Assembly: GCF_021917145.1 (NCBI RefSeq) | Contig: NC_061070.1 | Span: 14,654,772-14,718,771, forward strand | DNA from: Hypomesus transpacificus | Taxonomy: Eukaryota; Chordata; Actinopteri; Osmeriformes; Osmeridae | Reading direction: 5' to 3' | DNA: 64,000 bases | Part shown: positions 1 through 51,257 of the stretch, in pieces | How the letters are laid out: each line of letters begins with the position of its first letter | How positions within the stretch are numbered: the first letter of the stretch is position 1 | Translations under genes and position numbers: made by a program | Notes under the pieces: model-generated | Databases searched by the model: none | The model's input: only the letters and a program-made list of their open reading frames with translations | Told to the model about the DNA's origin: nothing

Positions 1-539
1 GATGTTCTGTCGAATGTAAAGATGCTGGTGAGTTAACTTATGATTCCTCATTCCAGCATCCGATCTGATAGTACGACCTCAAAGTGCATTCATACATTCC
101 AGCACAAGAGGAACTGTTTCATAATCAGACCATGCCGTGTGGTACAAAATAATGTATTTTTTTTGTATTTGTATGTATCATGACGCATTGGCAATTGTTA
201 CTACATTCATACTCTTTGAAGATGTGGTCAGGGATGGAATCCCTAGGCCCCTAAATACCAAGTGAAAATGTTGCTACAAAACAACAAACCCTCTGCTCGA
301 CTATCTTAAGGATCCCCCCACACTTTTATTCCTCTGGTCACCTATTTGTCTTGGCCTCAATCACCGAAGCCACAAATGATCTCCTCAGTCTTTGAAATAA
401 GTGACAAGTCCACCCCCTGCTGGTGTGTTTGAGGTATTGACCTGTGGGATTCCTGTTGACAATTCGTGATCGTTTGTTCCAACAGTAACATAAAACTGGA
501 TGAAATTACATACACATGCCACTTGGTTTTGTGTTTGGA

Positions 540-1997
540 AATAGGTTTATTTCTTACTAAGACCTAATAATTTAACACAAAAAATCATTAAAATATCTCA
601 TATGAATAGAATACATTATTAACACCATAAAAAAGCTACCTTGAGCTCTCTGTATAGAAAATCTGTATATAGGTCTCCTGAAACATTCATACACAAACCT
701 GCACACATACGTGATTTAGGTCTCAATAGTGATATACTTTATGGATGGTGAACTCTGGTTAAAGTTGATCCTGTAGAAAATACTCATGTTTCAGTGTACA
801 GTCTTTCAGTATAACTCCATTGAATGAGTATTGAGACATGTTACATGACCTGAAGAATCATGACAACTGGGTGGTTCGTTGTTAAAGGTCTCAGCACAGG
901 GAACAGACAATGGCCTGTTCTGCTACAGTAAAATATAGTCACAGACATCCTCTGTCTCCAGGTAAGATGATACACCACCATTGTATTCCAAAGTAGAGAT
1001 GGTGTACTGCTCAACAACAAATCATGTCGAACACAATGAATTAATGGTAAACTGTTGTATGAAACACACAAGGCTACAATCACAGCTGACCTGACTAACT
1101 GATATGAGTACACACACAAGCTGCATATTTTTTATCAAAACATACATGAGTCAAATCATCCAGCAGAAATGAGACAAAAACACAGAAACCACAATAAACA
1201 GCTTGATTAATGATTTGGGATTTTAGCCTTCACAAAACCAATATACTCTACCAGTCCAGTCAAAGCTACTGTATGGCAGTGGTCTGGTCGTGATGGTGAC
1301 ATGGCCCTAAGTACAATGAATGAAGCACATGAACTCATCACAGTTGAACCAAGACTAACCCTGTCAACATTACCCCTCACAAAAAAAACAATCTTGCAAT
1401 AAAAGATTCTGCCTATTATCAGTGATACAATATCAGTGCTCTGTGTTAACGAATGTTAGTCAGTGACCTGAATAAAGGTCCAAAGTACATTATAAACACA
1501 CTGTCATACTTGATTTGAGATATACAAGGTTGTCAACTTGGACCAAGCAGCTGGTGTGGGATTGATCTTTTGGGTGTGTCGCTGATCATTTAACATAAGA
1601 CACAGAACCATAGTGAGGGAATCATGTAAGGTTGTGTGAGTTGGCAAGTGTGGATACATGACACGGAATACATTTCAATTTTCAACAGAAAATATATAAA
1701 TACATATACTTTGCAGTCATGTCCATTTATATGCCGTCAGGACTGTTATTTGGTTTGAAAAAGCAAGTCTTGATTATAGATGCTCTGATAGTTGCACAAG
1801 GTTTCACTATTGTCCTCATAAGCTCCTCCACTTCAGTGTTTCTGGTCCTCCTTCTCTCCTCTCCCTCCCTGCCTTCCAGGAAGGCCTTTTCCTCGTATTT
1901 CTACCAACCTCTACATTTCTTCCTTCCTCTGTTAAAAGCTTGTATTTTCTCCCTTTTCCATCCCCCCATACCTTCCCTCCCTGGCTCCCTTCCTCTC
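540..1997 (-). other. abcb10: Probable ABCB10 3' UTR with poly(A) signal
   Basis: No coding sequence is recognisable to the left of the ABCB10 stop codon. The first few hundred bases (about 1840-1990) are purine-rich in the mRNA sense, and the rest is AT-rich and unique-looking. An AATAAA on the minus strand lies at 551-546 and is the candidate end of the transcript, giving a 3' UTR of about 1.45 kb. A second AATAAA at 330-325 is possible. The extent is inferred; only the signals are seen. Bases 1-540 hold nothing I can identify. Confidence 0.45.
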
Positions 1998-4900
1998 TCA
2001 CCGCACCGCCTGCTTCTGTCCCTCCTGCAGAAAGGCCTGCTTTTCCATCAGCTTGCGGAACAGGCCCTGTCGGTTGCCTAGCAGCGTGGCGTGCTGGCCG
2101 CATTCCACCACACGTCGTTGGTCCAGCACGGCCACGGCATCGGCGTTCTGAATGGTGGAGAGACGGTGGGCAATGATCAGCACTGTCCGGCCCTCCATCA
2201 GGCGCTCCAACGCATCCTGGACCAGGAACTCGTTCTCTGCATCCAGTGCACTGGGTGGGGAGTGGACATCGGTTAAGATATACTTTGGCTAACATAATCA
2301 TAGGTCAGTCATTACCAGATAGTTTGTGACAAGTTTGTATTGTATATACTCTTACCTCGTAGCTTCATCAAGTAAAAGGATTTTGGGATTCTGAGATGAT
2401 GAAATAAAAAATATAATTAAAATTAACCTTGACGGGTTGAAAGAAAAACAAGCATAGTGCAGACAGTGTTGTTAAAAACAGTTACCTTGAGCAAAGCCCT
2501 GGCTATGGCGATCCTCTGTTTCTGACCACCTGCAAGTAATCGCAACAAGATGCAATATTACAGCGCTTTTCTGCTGCTCATAAGACCCACACATTAGTGA
2601 GAAGGTATAAGGTACAGTAAAGTGGTTTACACAATCATTTGTCATTGGTCGGTAATTGTGGGTTGGGAAACCTTGACCCAGGCCTGGTGTGGTCTCCTTG
2701 TACTTACCTGACAGCAGCACACCCTTCTCTCCTACGACAGTGTCAAAGCCCTTTGGGAAAGCCTGTACAAAGTCATAGGCGTTGGCTATGCGAGCGGCTT
2801 GACGTATTTCCTGGGCTGTCACAGTGCTGGAGTCGATTGCTCCATAGGCAATGTTCTCAGCAATAGAGCAGGAAAACAGCACTGGCTCCTATAGGGGAAA
2901 GAGAAGGGGAAAGGAGAACAATGAAAGATGAGCCAGAGGAGGAAGGAGGAGATGGGGTGAGATTAGAGAGGCAGTAAGGGATTTCATCATATGGTGAAGA
3001 TGAGACTTCATAGAGAAACAGGGAAAGGAAGAACAAATAGGCACCAATTTACTACAAAAGCTAAATAGGAAGGTTCCAATTGAACAGCTGTACACATTTA
3101 CCTGACTGACTGTTCCAATGTGACTCCTCAGCCAATAAGGATTGAGATCCCGTACATCCCGCCCATCAATAGTGATCACACCTAAAATAGGAGAATGAGT
3201 CAGACGGTCTTACTGAGGCTGCAATTCGACCCCGGGTCATACATTTCCTTCAAATGTTCCGTATGAAAACCCTATGTCAAGCAATCATCAGGAACCCAAA
3301 GGGTTGCTCCTCCCATCTGTTCTCCATCCCTTATTCTTTCAACTACACATTATTCACATCTTTCTCATCCTTCCTACATCATGCCCCCCCCCCTCTCCCT
3401 GACCCCTACCTGAGTCCGGGTCGTAGAGGCGCAGCAGCAGGGAGACCAGGGTTGACTTCCCTGAGCCGCTGGGGCCCACCACAGCCATGACTGTGCCCGC
3501 TGGCACAGACAGGGTCAGGTCCTGGAAGATGGGCGCGTCCTTGCGGGTCGGGTAGGAGAAGGTGACGTTCTGGAACTCCAGCTGGCCTCTCAGCTGCTCT
3601 GGTGCCAAGATCAGCCCCTCTGGAGATGGAGAGACATTTCAACCTTGTAACGACAATCGCGTGAATACTAAAGTATTGCGTGTGCGTGTGTGTGCTTGGC
3701 TCACCATTTAGGGGAAACTCCGGCTTCCTGTCCATTAGCTCCCACAGCCTTGCCCCCGCTCCGAACCCCTTCATCATCTCCGAGTAGAATGAGCTCATGC
3801 CTGCCCAATCAATCACAGGTGCACACAAACTAAGACTTGAGCAGCGGCAAATTACAGGTTTACTGTTGCACGCAGGCCTGAAACACTCAGTGTTGTGCAG
3901 AGTGGTGTGTGTGCTGTCCTGTTGGGTGTCTACCTGCGATGCTGATGCCTACCCAGAAGGCATACATGAGGAAGGAGGACAGCTCCCCCACAGTCATGTG
4001 TTCATTAGCCATCAGCAGGCCTCCCTTGTACAGCACCGACAGTATAATGATGTTTCCACTTAACCCCGTCTGTGAGACGCATACACACACAAACGCAGAT
4101 CAGAAAGCAGAAGCACAGAACGCACACACCATCTCACAATCATGTGGTTGACGTCTTTCGTCAGAATTAAGTGAACTGGACTGGGCACATTTTCAGAGGA
4201 AATTACCTCATTATTCAGTATCAGTTTCTCGATCGATCTAAACTGTTCTAGGTCGGGAAATTAGGGTTATTTAGGGCTATCAATTCTGAACGCGTTTCCC
4301 ATTGGTACAATCTTTAAACTGTATCTCTGTGGGGTTTTTCTAATCAGAACCACAGTTCGGAACCACCGAATGCTCACCACTCCAAAGAACCCTGCTTTCA
4401 AGACAGCCTCTTTCTTGGCCAGCTGGAAAACATAGTCAGCCTTCTCCATGTACTTCTCCACCTCAGTTAGCTCCTTCCCAAACGCACGCACTGTCCGCAG
4501 GTTACTGATGCGTTCCTCAGCCAGCTGGGGTATAGAAAATGGAGCTCATAGAAGATGAACCTCACCATTCAAGTCAATGGGAGAAGGCATGCGGGTGGAG
4601 GATGAGTGTGTGTGTGTGTGTGTGTCTGGTCTCACCTGAGTGGCCTCAGCCAGGGAGTCTTGTGTGCGTTTGGAGATGGAGCGCAGGTATCTGCCATAGA
4701 CCACTGCAAGAACAGCCATGGGAGGGACGATCATCAACACAAACGCTGCAAGACTGGGGGACACGTAGAACTGGAGGAAGACAGGAACGGGGGTGAGACA
4801 GGAACGGGGGTGAGACTAGAAAATCTCACCTTGAAACCTAGTCCAGATCTGTAAGAATACTGTAATACTGCTTAAGGCCTATTTACAGGCAAGTGTCTGT

Positions 4901-6504
4901 GTACTGAGACACAATTCCAATTTGAGAAACTAGTCATTACTGTGATTACTTTCAGTAACTAAGGAATGACGGTACCATCCACATAGCTATAACAGGAAGT
5001 AACTTAATTGAGTATGGGCAATGTCAACTGCTACCACGCAACAGTGAATTTACTGAATGATCTGTTACCAGGAACTACAGAGACATCCTGGTTTCTTCAT
5101 CAGGCTGAACTTTGGTCCAGCCAGTTTGTCAACTGAGATAGCTATGTTTAGCAACAGCAGAGAAGACAATAAGATGCCATAAATAAGACACACCTGGAGG
5201 AAAAAAAGCCTGGCTTCCTTGTTCCAACCCAGACATCACAACAGAGTACAGCCAAAATATAATATTTCTACAGCCAATGACACTGCCACTGGAATCTTTC
5301 ATGTGTACTAAATTTCCACCATTTACCTCTGACCTGGATAAAAGACTTGGCTGTTGATGTGTACACCGATGATGTGCACACTGGTGTGTGTGTGTGTACT
5401 CACCATCATGCTGACCCCGGCAGCAGCTTGAGCCACAGCACGGAGGCCGTCTGAGAGGTTGTCTGTCACGGAGCGGCCCACCAACGTGCTGTCTGCCGAC
5501 AGCCGGTTGATAAGCTCGCCGGTGCGCGTCCTGTCAAAGAACCCTACTTCCTGTCTCAGGATGGAAGAGAACAGGGACACCCGGAGGTTCCTCACGATCT
5601 TTTGCCCTGCGACAGTCACACGCACACGCACACACAATTAGACCTGCACTGCTTTCACGTGAATCCCAACCCTTGTAACCTCTTGACCTGAACCACAGTT
5701 CCACCTTGTATGTTTTCCTTTAACCTGCCTCACCTGAGACCTGCATAAAGTAGACCCGAGCGGCGTTGGCGGCACCCCCAGCCAGGAAGACCCCAGACAG
5801 CATGATGCAAAGGGACGTGAGGGAGGAAGTGAAGTCATCGGAGCTGCTGGTGTAGATGGTGTCTATCACTTTGCCCAGGAAAAAGGGGGCTGACATGGTG
5901 ACCGAACTAGAAACCACTAGGAAGCCAATCGCAGCTAAAGAGGGGCAGAGTTACAGAAACAACAATAAACAAAGAAACACAGACTCACTGAGACCAGAGA
6001 GACACTTGTGGTCCCTGTCTATGCATCTGTGCTGTGTATATTGGAAAAGGTAGTCACACCTGACAGTCTCCAGCGCTCTGGGTGAGCAAGAGACATTATC
6101 CTTCTGACATCCTTGAATGGTATGGTGGTGGGGGGTTCCCTTTTCTCCGTTGATGGAACATATGTATTGTCCACTCCATGTTGAATTGTTGGTTTAGACT
6201 TGCTTGAAGAACTGTAAGAGGCGCACAAGTGAGTGGCCGTCCACGAGCTCTTGGTCAAGGGACCGTAAAACCCTCCAAGTGGAAACCAGCACGGCACAAG
6301 AGCGGCTACGTGTCTCCGAGAGAGCGAGGGGCGTGCCGCAGGTTCCAAAAATGTCTCCGCTGCTGAAAGATCTCGCTTGATTCTCTGTCCCCTCATGACA
6401 TGGTTCTCTATCCAAAACAGTCTGTGCGCACGGGAGTGAACAATCTTACGTTTCAGTAGATGCACCCCGCCTGTACATCTAGACATCTGCAAAAGCAGTA
6501 TCAT
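1998..6504 (-). CDS. abcb10: ABCB10, mitochondrial ABC transporter (complete, 13 exons)
   Basis: Half-transporter of the mitochondrial inner membrane, linked in the literature to heme synthesis and biliverdin export; it works as a homodimer. Coding exons on the minus strand, in order: 6504-6060, 5934-5734, 5606-5404, 4770-4636, 4524-4378, 4069-3934, 3800-3705, 3619-3410, 3181-3102, 2888-2708, 2529-2486, 2390-2356, 2250-1998. All junctions are GT-AG and phases agree, giving 721 residues (human about 738). The N-terminus (about residues 1-140) is basic and poorly conserved, as expected of a mitochondrial presequence. The membrane domain follows (about 150-440). The nucleotide-binding domain is intact: Walker [10 protein letters not shown] at 503-511, Q-loop Gln551, signature LSGGQ at 610-614, Walker B ILLLDE at 630-635, H-loop His666. 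The 13-exon structure matches human. The start is the first Met of the open frame; Met7 is an alternative. Identity rests on protein similarity I recognise ([29 protein letters not shown]). Confidence 0.96.
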
Positions 6505-16096
<9,592 letters not shown>

Positions 16097-16105
<9 letters not shown>

Positions 16106-16162
16106 GCTGTGTCCTCTCTCCACACTGTCTGAACTGTGTCCTCTCTCCACACTGTCTGAACT
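16097..16162 (+). repeat. 27-bp tandem repeat spanning the URB2 stop codon
   Basis: Two full copies (16097-16123 and 16124-16150) and a 12-bp partial third copy (16151-16162) of a unit beginning ACTGTCTGA. The unit contains the last two sense codons and the TGA stop of URB2. Because the period is nine codons, TGA recurs in frame at 16103, 16130 and 16157. Confidence 0.9.
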
Positions 16163-16297
16163 CACTATACCCACCCACCACCTAACTCAGTTCCTTGACC
16201 TAAATCTGGTTTTCAATCGAGAACCACAGTTTGTGTGAACTGAATATTTTATATTGTGTAAAATATATAAGTAATAATTTGATATAAACTGATTTAT

Positions 16298-16303
16298 AAT
16301 AAA
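16298..16303 (+). promoter_or_regulatory. urb2: URB2 poly(A) signal
   Basis: Canonical AATAAA 193 bases after the URB2 stop codon, in an AT-rich context followed by a T/G-rich stretch (GGTTTGTATGTTTTTG), as expected for a cleavage and polyadenylation site. Confidence 0.75.
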
Positions 16304-16329
16304 ACTTGGTTTGTATGTTTTTGCATATA

Positions 16330-19300
16330 TTGCATTTTATGTAGATCTTATGCAGAATCAGAACAGAATAAGGCTTTCCGCTTCCAGCAAATATGTGAGC
16401 ATCACATCGCAGTTGTTAGAATGTTCACCAAATATTTGGTGGTCTGGAGCAGCATACCACACAATGTACAGGAATGTCTCATTAGCAAAGCTTTACATTA
16501 GCTCTGTATTAAAAGGGCCAGTTTGCATATTTAGTCATTGCCGAACACTAGAAGACAGGACCAGATGTTTCATAATTGATGTGAGAGGACTAGAAAAAAC
16601 TGACATTAGAAAAATGTTTGTGTTCATTTATGATAATTGGAGTGCGAATGCCCTGCTATCACCACTCCATTATGTGACACTCCTGGCCATGCATTATAAT
16701 GTTAGAATTTCAATTTTCTTGCGATGTACACTATAACCAAGCACGCTCATGTCCTTTTAATTTAATTGGTTGACTGTTAGTTAAATATGTGCACTATGTT
16801 GTTCCGGTAATTTATTTTATGCTCCCAAACTAGATATTTGAACCCTTTGAAGTGTGTATGACACCTTGGTGGTGCAATGACTTCAGTTTTCTGCCTCAAG
16901 CTGCCTCAAACTCCCATAAGAGGTTCAGCAGGCATTTCATAGTATTACCCTTATCATCTTAAATATAGCTGTTAATTGACCTTAATAAAGCTCCATCGAT
17001 TTTCTCTTGGAGTCTGTAATGAAGTGGTGTGCCATTTTCTGCAACTGTTTCAAAATATGACATCTGAAGTACCAGCTCACCTGACTTGGGCTTCCTCTCC
17101 CCTTCAGCCATTTCTTTGATTTAACAGCTAAACCAGTTATCTCAGTAAGTGATTCTGCAAGGTCTGGACAGTGTCTCATTCTTTCAGCCTCTCTCTTCTT
17201 TCTACCTCTGTGTTGGCGTCTGCCGTTCTGCTGGCTCTGATTCCAACCCTGTCCTCCTTGACCCAGCCTCTGCCTCATAACACAAGGCATTAAAACAATT
17301 ACCGTCTGCAGGGCCCTTTGGGTGTCAAGCTGGGACTTACACCTCAGAGGGAATGTGTGTGTATGTGTGTGTTTATTGCCCCTGGGTACCGCTCTATGAT
17401 CAGTTTACACTGATCAAATCGAAGCACTCAACACTGAGACAACAGGGCAGACCAACTCCTCACCCCTCACATGAGACAGAGAAGGTTAACACTCCATGTG
17501 CTACACATGTCTCCCCCATAAACCAGATGGAGGATGGTTAGTTGGGAGTCTTCTAGACATCCTGTGTTTTCTGGCAAGGCCCTAGAAGAGTGTAGAGGAG
17601 GGAGAAGGGAGAGACAGGAGATCGAGGAAAGGAGAGATACTCTACTATTAGTGGGTAAGCTGGGGAGGGCTTGTCTGGGTGGAGTTGGGAAATGAAGGAG
17701 GAACGGGGAGAGGGGAAGAAGATGGAGGTGGGAGAGACAAGGAAATGAAAGAAGAGTTGTTGGGTAGATTGAATATGTTTAAGTTTGTTATTTGCTCATT
17801 TCTCTTTGACTATAATAACCATGAAGCTGCCTTGGAGACACACATACTAAGGTATTTTGGATCTCAAGTTTGGACAGAAGTGAATTAGCACTAGACAAGG
17901 GGAAAGGCTGGGGGTTCCGACATGGATGACATGAAATATTTATTTAGCAGCTCCCCACACTGTACAGTACGCTACTAGTGTAAATACAGTCAAACACAAG
18001 CCTGCCTGAAGAGTCCACGCTATCCTCAGAGCAGGGAATGAATGAGCTCAGTGTGTGTGTGTGTGTTTGTGTGCTGAGGTACAGTGTATTGGTGTAGTAC
18101 ATACTGTAGTAAAAACTTACAGACAGCATAAAGAGTGTATTATTTGTGTATAATGTGTTTTCAGTTTATGAACATGCCACACGTGAAACTGAAAAAGATC
18201 AGGAAACTGTTGAAAACCTTCACAGTATAATGGAAACCTGTTCTCAATGTCGTTCACTCACTTAAGATTCAGTTCACATCCCTTCACATAAAAGAACTGT
18301 TTTTAAAAGAATCCATCATTCCATCACAACTAAAGCCTGTGTTTACAATCACTGTTAACCTTTAACTCCCGTCCAAAACACTTATATGTCTTTCTTATTA
18401 TGAGAGCAGACCAGACTGGATTACTTTGAGACTCTGGTTAACTCACAGGCTCACATTAAGGCGGTTCTGTTTTTGTTTCTTCAAAATACAACACCAATAT
18501 CACTCAGTTTTTATAGCTTAAACTGTAACCTTCCAACTCTGAAAAACGGCTGCTGCTCTAGTTGGAGGTAGGAGAGCCGGTTCATGAAACTATCACACAG
18601 TAGTTCAACCCTCCCAGCATTAGCTATTCTGCTCCACCCCTTGATGTAGTCCTGCTGCACCAATCCCCTGTTGTCCAGAGTACACCTATTCTGGACAGGA
18701 CCCCTCCTGATTTGGTTTGACTGAAGTCTTTGGGGAGTCAGATGGCTGAGCGGTTAGGGAATCGGGCTATTGATCAGAAGGTTGCCGGTTCGATTCCGGG
18801 CCGTACTTTTTCAGTTGTGTTCTTGGGCAGGGCACTTCACCCTACTTGTCTCAGGGGAATGTCCCTGTACTTACTGTAAGTCGCTCCGGACAAGAGTGTC
18901 TGCTAAATGACTAAATGTAATGTAAGTCTGGTGCATCTCAAAGAGCTGGTAAGTTTCCCTGATAGATGTTCTGCCCTCCAGCAGTCCTTGACACTACCTG
19001 ACCAACTGGCTAAGCCTTCTTATACTGCCAGGGGAGCCTGCGTGTTCTGTCAGAGGAGATACCTTTCAGCCTCCTGTCAGGGGTAATTACAGCTCTACCA
19101 CCCCCACCCCTGCCTTGCCCTACCACACCCTCACAAACCTCAGGGTTCTTATACCTTTAATATCCCACGCAACCCACTTTCTAACCATAGCTCTCAACAG
19201 CCCTCCTCCCCCCGCCCTAATCTGCCTCCTGTATTTTACCTGTCTTCCTTTCTGTCATCCTTTTATGGGATTTCTCTGTTTCATCACTTCAATGACCACA

Positions 19301-20450
19301 AAGGCAGGGAGCTGACCTGTCTGGGACTTCGGGACTTTCCAAGATAAACTCAAAACTTCTATCTCTAATGATGACTATAGTCAAGAACTGGGGTCAAAGG
19401 TAGAAGGCAAATAAGGAGCATTTCCTAGCACAAGTGTTGGTATTAATTAAATCTGTTTTGATGTGGGCTTAGCTGCACCCAGTTTGGTGCTGTGATTCTG
19501 TTGCCGTGTTTGAGGACTGTGGCTAATAGATTCATTAAAGCTGTTTGGAGGCTAAGCTAAATAGTGTGAGATCAATCAGAGACCACGGTAAACCTCCCTT
19601 TATTCTTATCAACAATAGAACACAGGAAATGGAGCTGTCTCCACAGAACATACAGAAGTTATTAAAGATCCTCTGATGTTGGGAAAATAGGAGACAGAAA
19701 TGCATTTCCCTTGGGACTGCATTTGTGTGTTACTCACATTGGAGGGGGAAGAACTGTTAAGGGATAGTATTTTTTATGTAGTTTAGTTGTGCACGTCGTG
19801 ATGGGTATTTGATTACATTTTTTAAGTATAAAATGGTGTATGGAAAAACCTTTGACCACAGTTTGACAATTATTTGTGATGATTTAAATAATATTGTCCT
19901 CGGGATGAAAGGGACATATCATAGTCATTAATCACATGTGATTCACAACTTCCTCAGAAACACAATATAAAGAGTATGTCCATATGTGAGTCGTTCACCT
20001 TGCATATTGCTGTCTGTCAGGAGTCAGGTCACTTAGCTTAGAGAGATACTACCCAATACCTTCATTATGCTCTAATTACATCGAATAGGTTTTGCAATAT
20101 TTTACAGTACAGCACGCCAAATCCATAGTGTGTTCTGGTAGGTTACATATCAAAATGCTGTCACATTCCAGGGTATACATTTAAATTGTTGGCAGAGCTC
20201 AGTCTTGGAGGTAACGTGGATTTACCTACAGCTTAGATCTATCCAGTCATGTCATGTCAGATCACAGATTAACGACACCATACAGGAAAGGATATATAGG
20301 CTATAAATAGGCTATATAATGTATTGCTTTCATTTATCAGATTACATTTGCATTTAATCTTAACAATGCAATGTTTTCCAGACATAATCTATATGAGACT
20401 GAAAAATAATATTTACTTTGTTCTGGGCTAGCATTTAGTTCAACTGTCGT
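16330..20450. other. Intergenic region between URB2 and GALNT2
   Basis: No gene is recognisable. The sequence is AT-rich and mostly unique, with short TG runs (17356-17371, 18052-18070), a purine-rich stretch near 17580-17750 and one SINE (18734-18923, listed separately). A 426-base open stretch at 16311-16736 has no recognisable protein similarity. Confidence 0.6.
18734..18923 (+). mobile_element. tRNA-derived SINE, copy 1
   Basis: The head resembles a tRNA with a Pol III A box TGGCTGAGCGG (18743-18753) and B box GGTTCGATTCC (18787-18797). The head looks most like tRNA-Ser or tRNA-Leu. A body (GGGCAGGGCACTTCACCCTA, then CTTGTCTCAGG) and a tail (GTAAGTCGCTCCGGACAAGA, then GTGTCTGCTAAATGACTAAA) follow. 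The tail type is shared with SINEs and LINEs of salmonid and related fishes. A possible target-site duplication AAGTCT lies at 18724-18729 and 18924-18929. A second copy at 59184-59373 confirms it is dispersed. Confidence 0.9.
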
Positions 20451-20454
20451 CACT

Positions 20455-20839
20455 TTGCCCCCTAGCGTCGACACATTTAACAATAAATTATTTTACTTTA
20501 ATTGCATCAACGTAGCACGAGCTCCAAATAACTACATCAACAATAAATCGCTTCAAAATCGCAACAATGTTTCTTCTGTCAGCGGTGGGCAGGAGCGGGA
20601 GCCCTCAGTCCCAACCCCCACCACACTACCCTCCTCCGTCGGTGCCTCTGCGGAGTGTGATTGGATTACAGACGGCTACCCTTTCCCCTCTAACCCGGTG
20701 ATGTTGGCTGTTTCCTGCTCTTTCAGCCCGACTGCCGAAGCCTCTGTTTGCAGCTCGGCAAGACGCTCAACTTGGATCTAGTACGCTTTAATCAAAGCTA
20801 TAGAAAATCAGTTGATAAATCCACAACCAACAGACAGCA
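20455..20839 (+). promoter_or_regulatory. galnt2: GALNT2 promoter and 5' UTR region
   Basis: The 385 bases before the GALNT2 start codon change from AT-rich to GC-richer sequence (about 20580-20770), with a GGGAGCGGGAGC-type G-rich stretch on the plus strand near 20590 and an inverted CCAAT box (GATTGG, 20659-20664). The start codon at 20840 has A at -3 (GCAATGC). The transcription start is not visible. Confidence 0.5.

Positions 20840-51257
<30,418 letters not shown>

Noticed and set aside
841..1119. 92-residue minus-strand open frame left of ABCB10
   Set aside because: Inside the inferred ABCB10 3' UTR and without similarity to any protein I know.
16311..16736. 141-residue open frame just after the URB2 poly(A) signal
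   Set aside because: No recognisable domain, no similar neighbour and no coding-like composition; probably chance in AT-rich sequence.
18734..18810. Functional tRNA gene
   Set aside because: A and B boxes are present but the cloverleaf does not pair convincingly and the sequence runs into a SINE body and tail; a second diverged copy exists at 59184.
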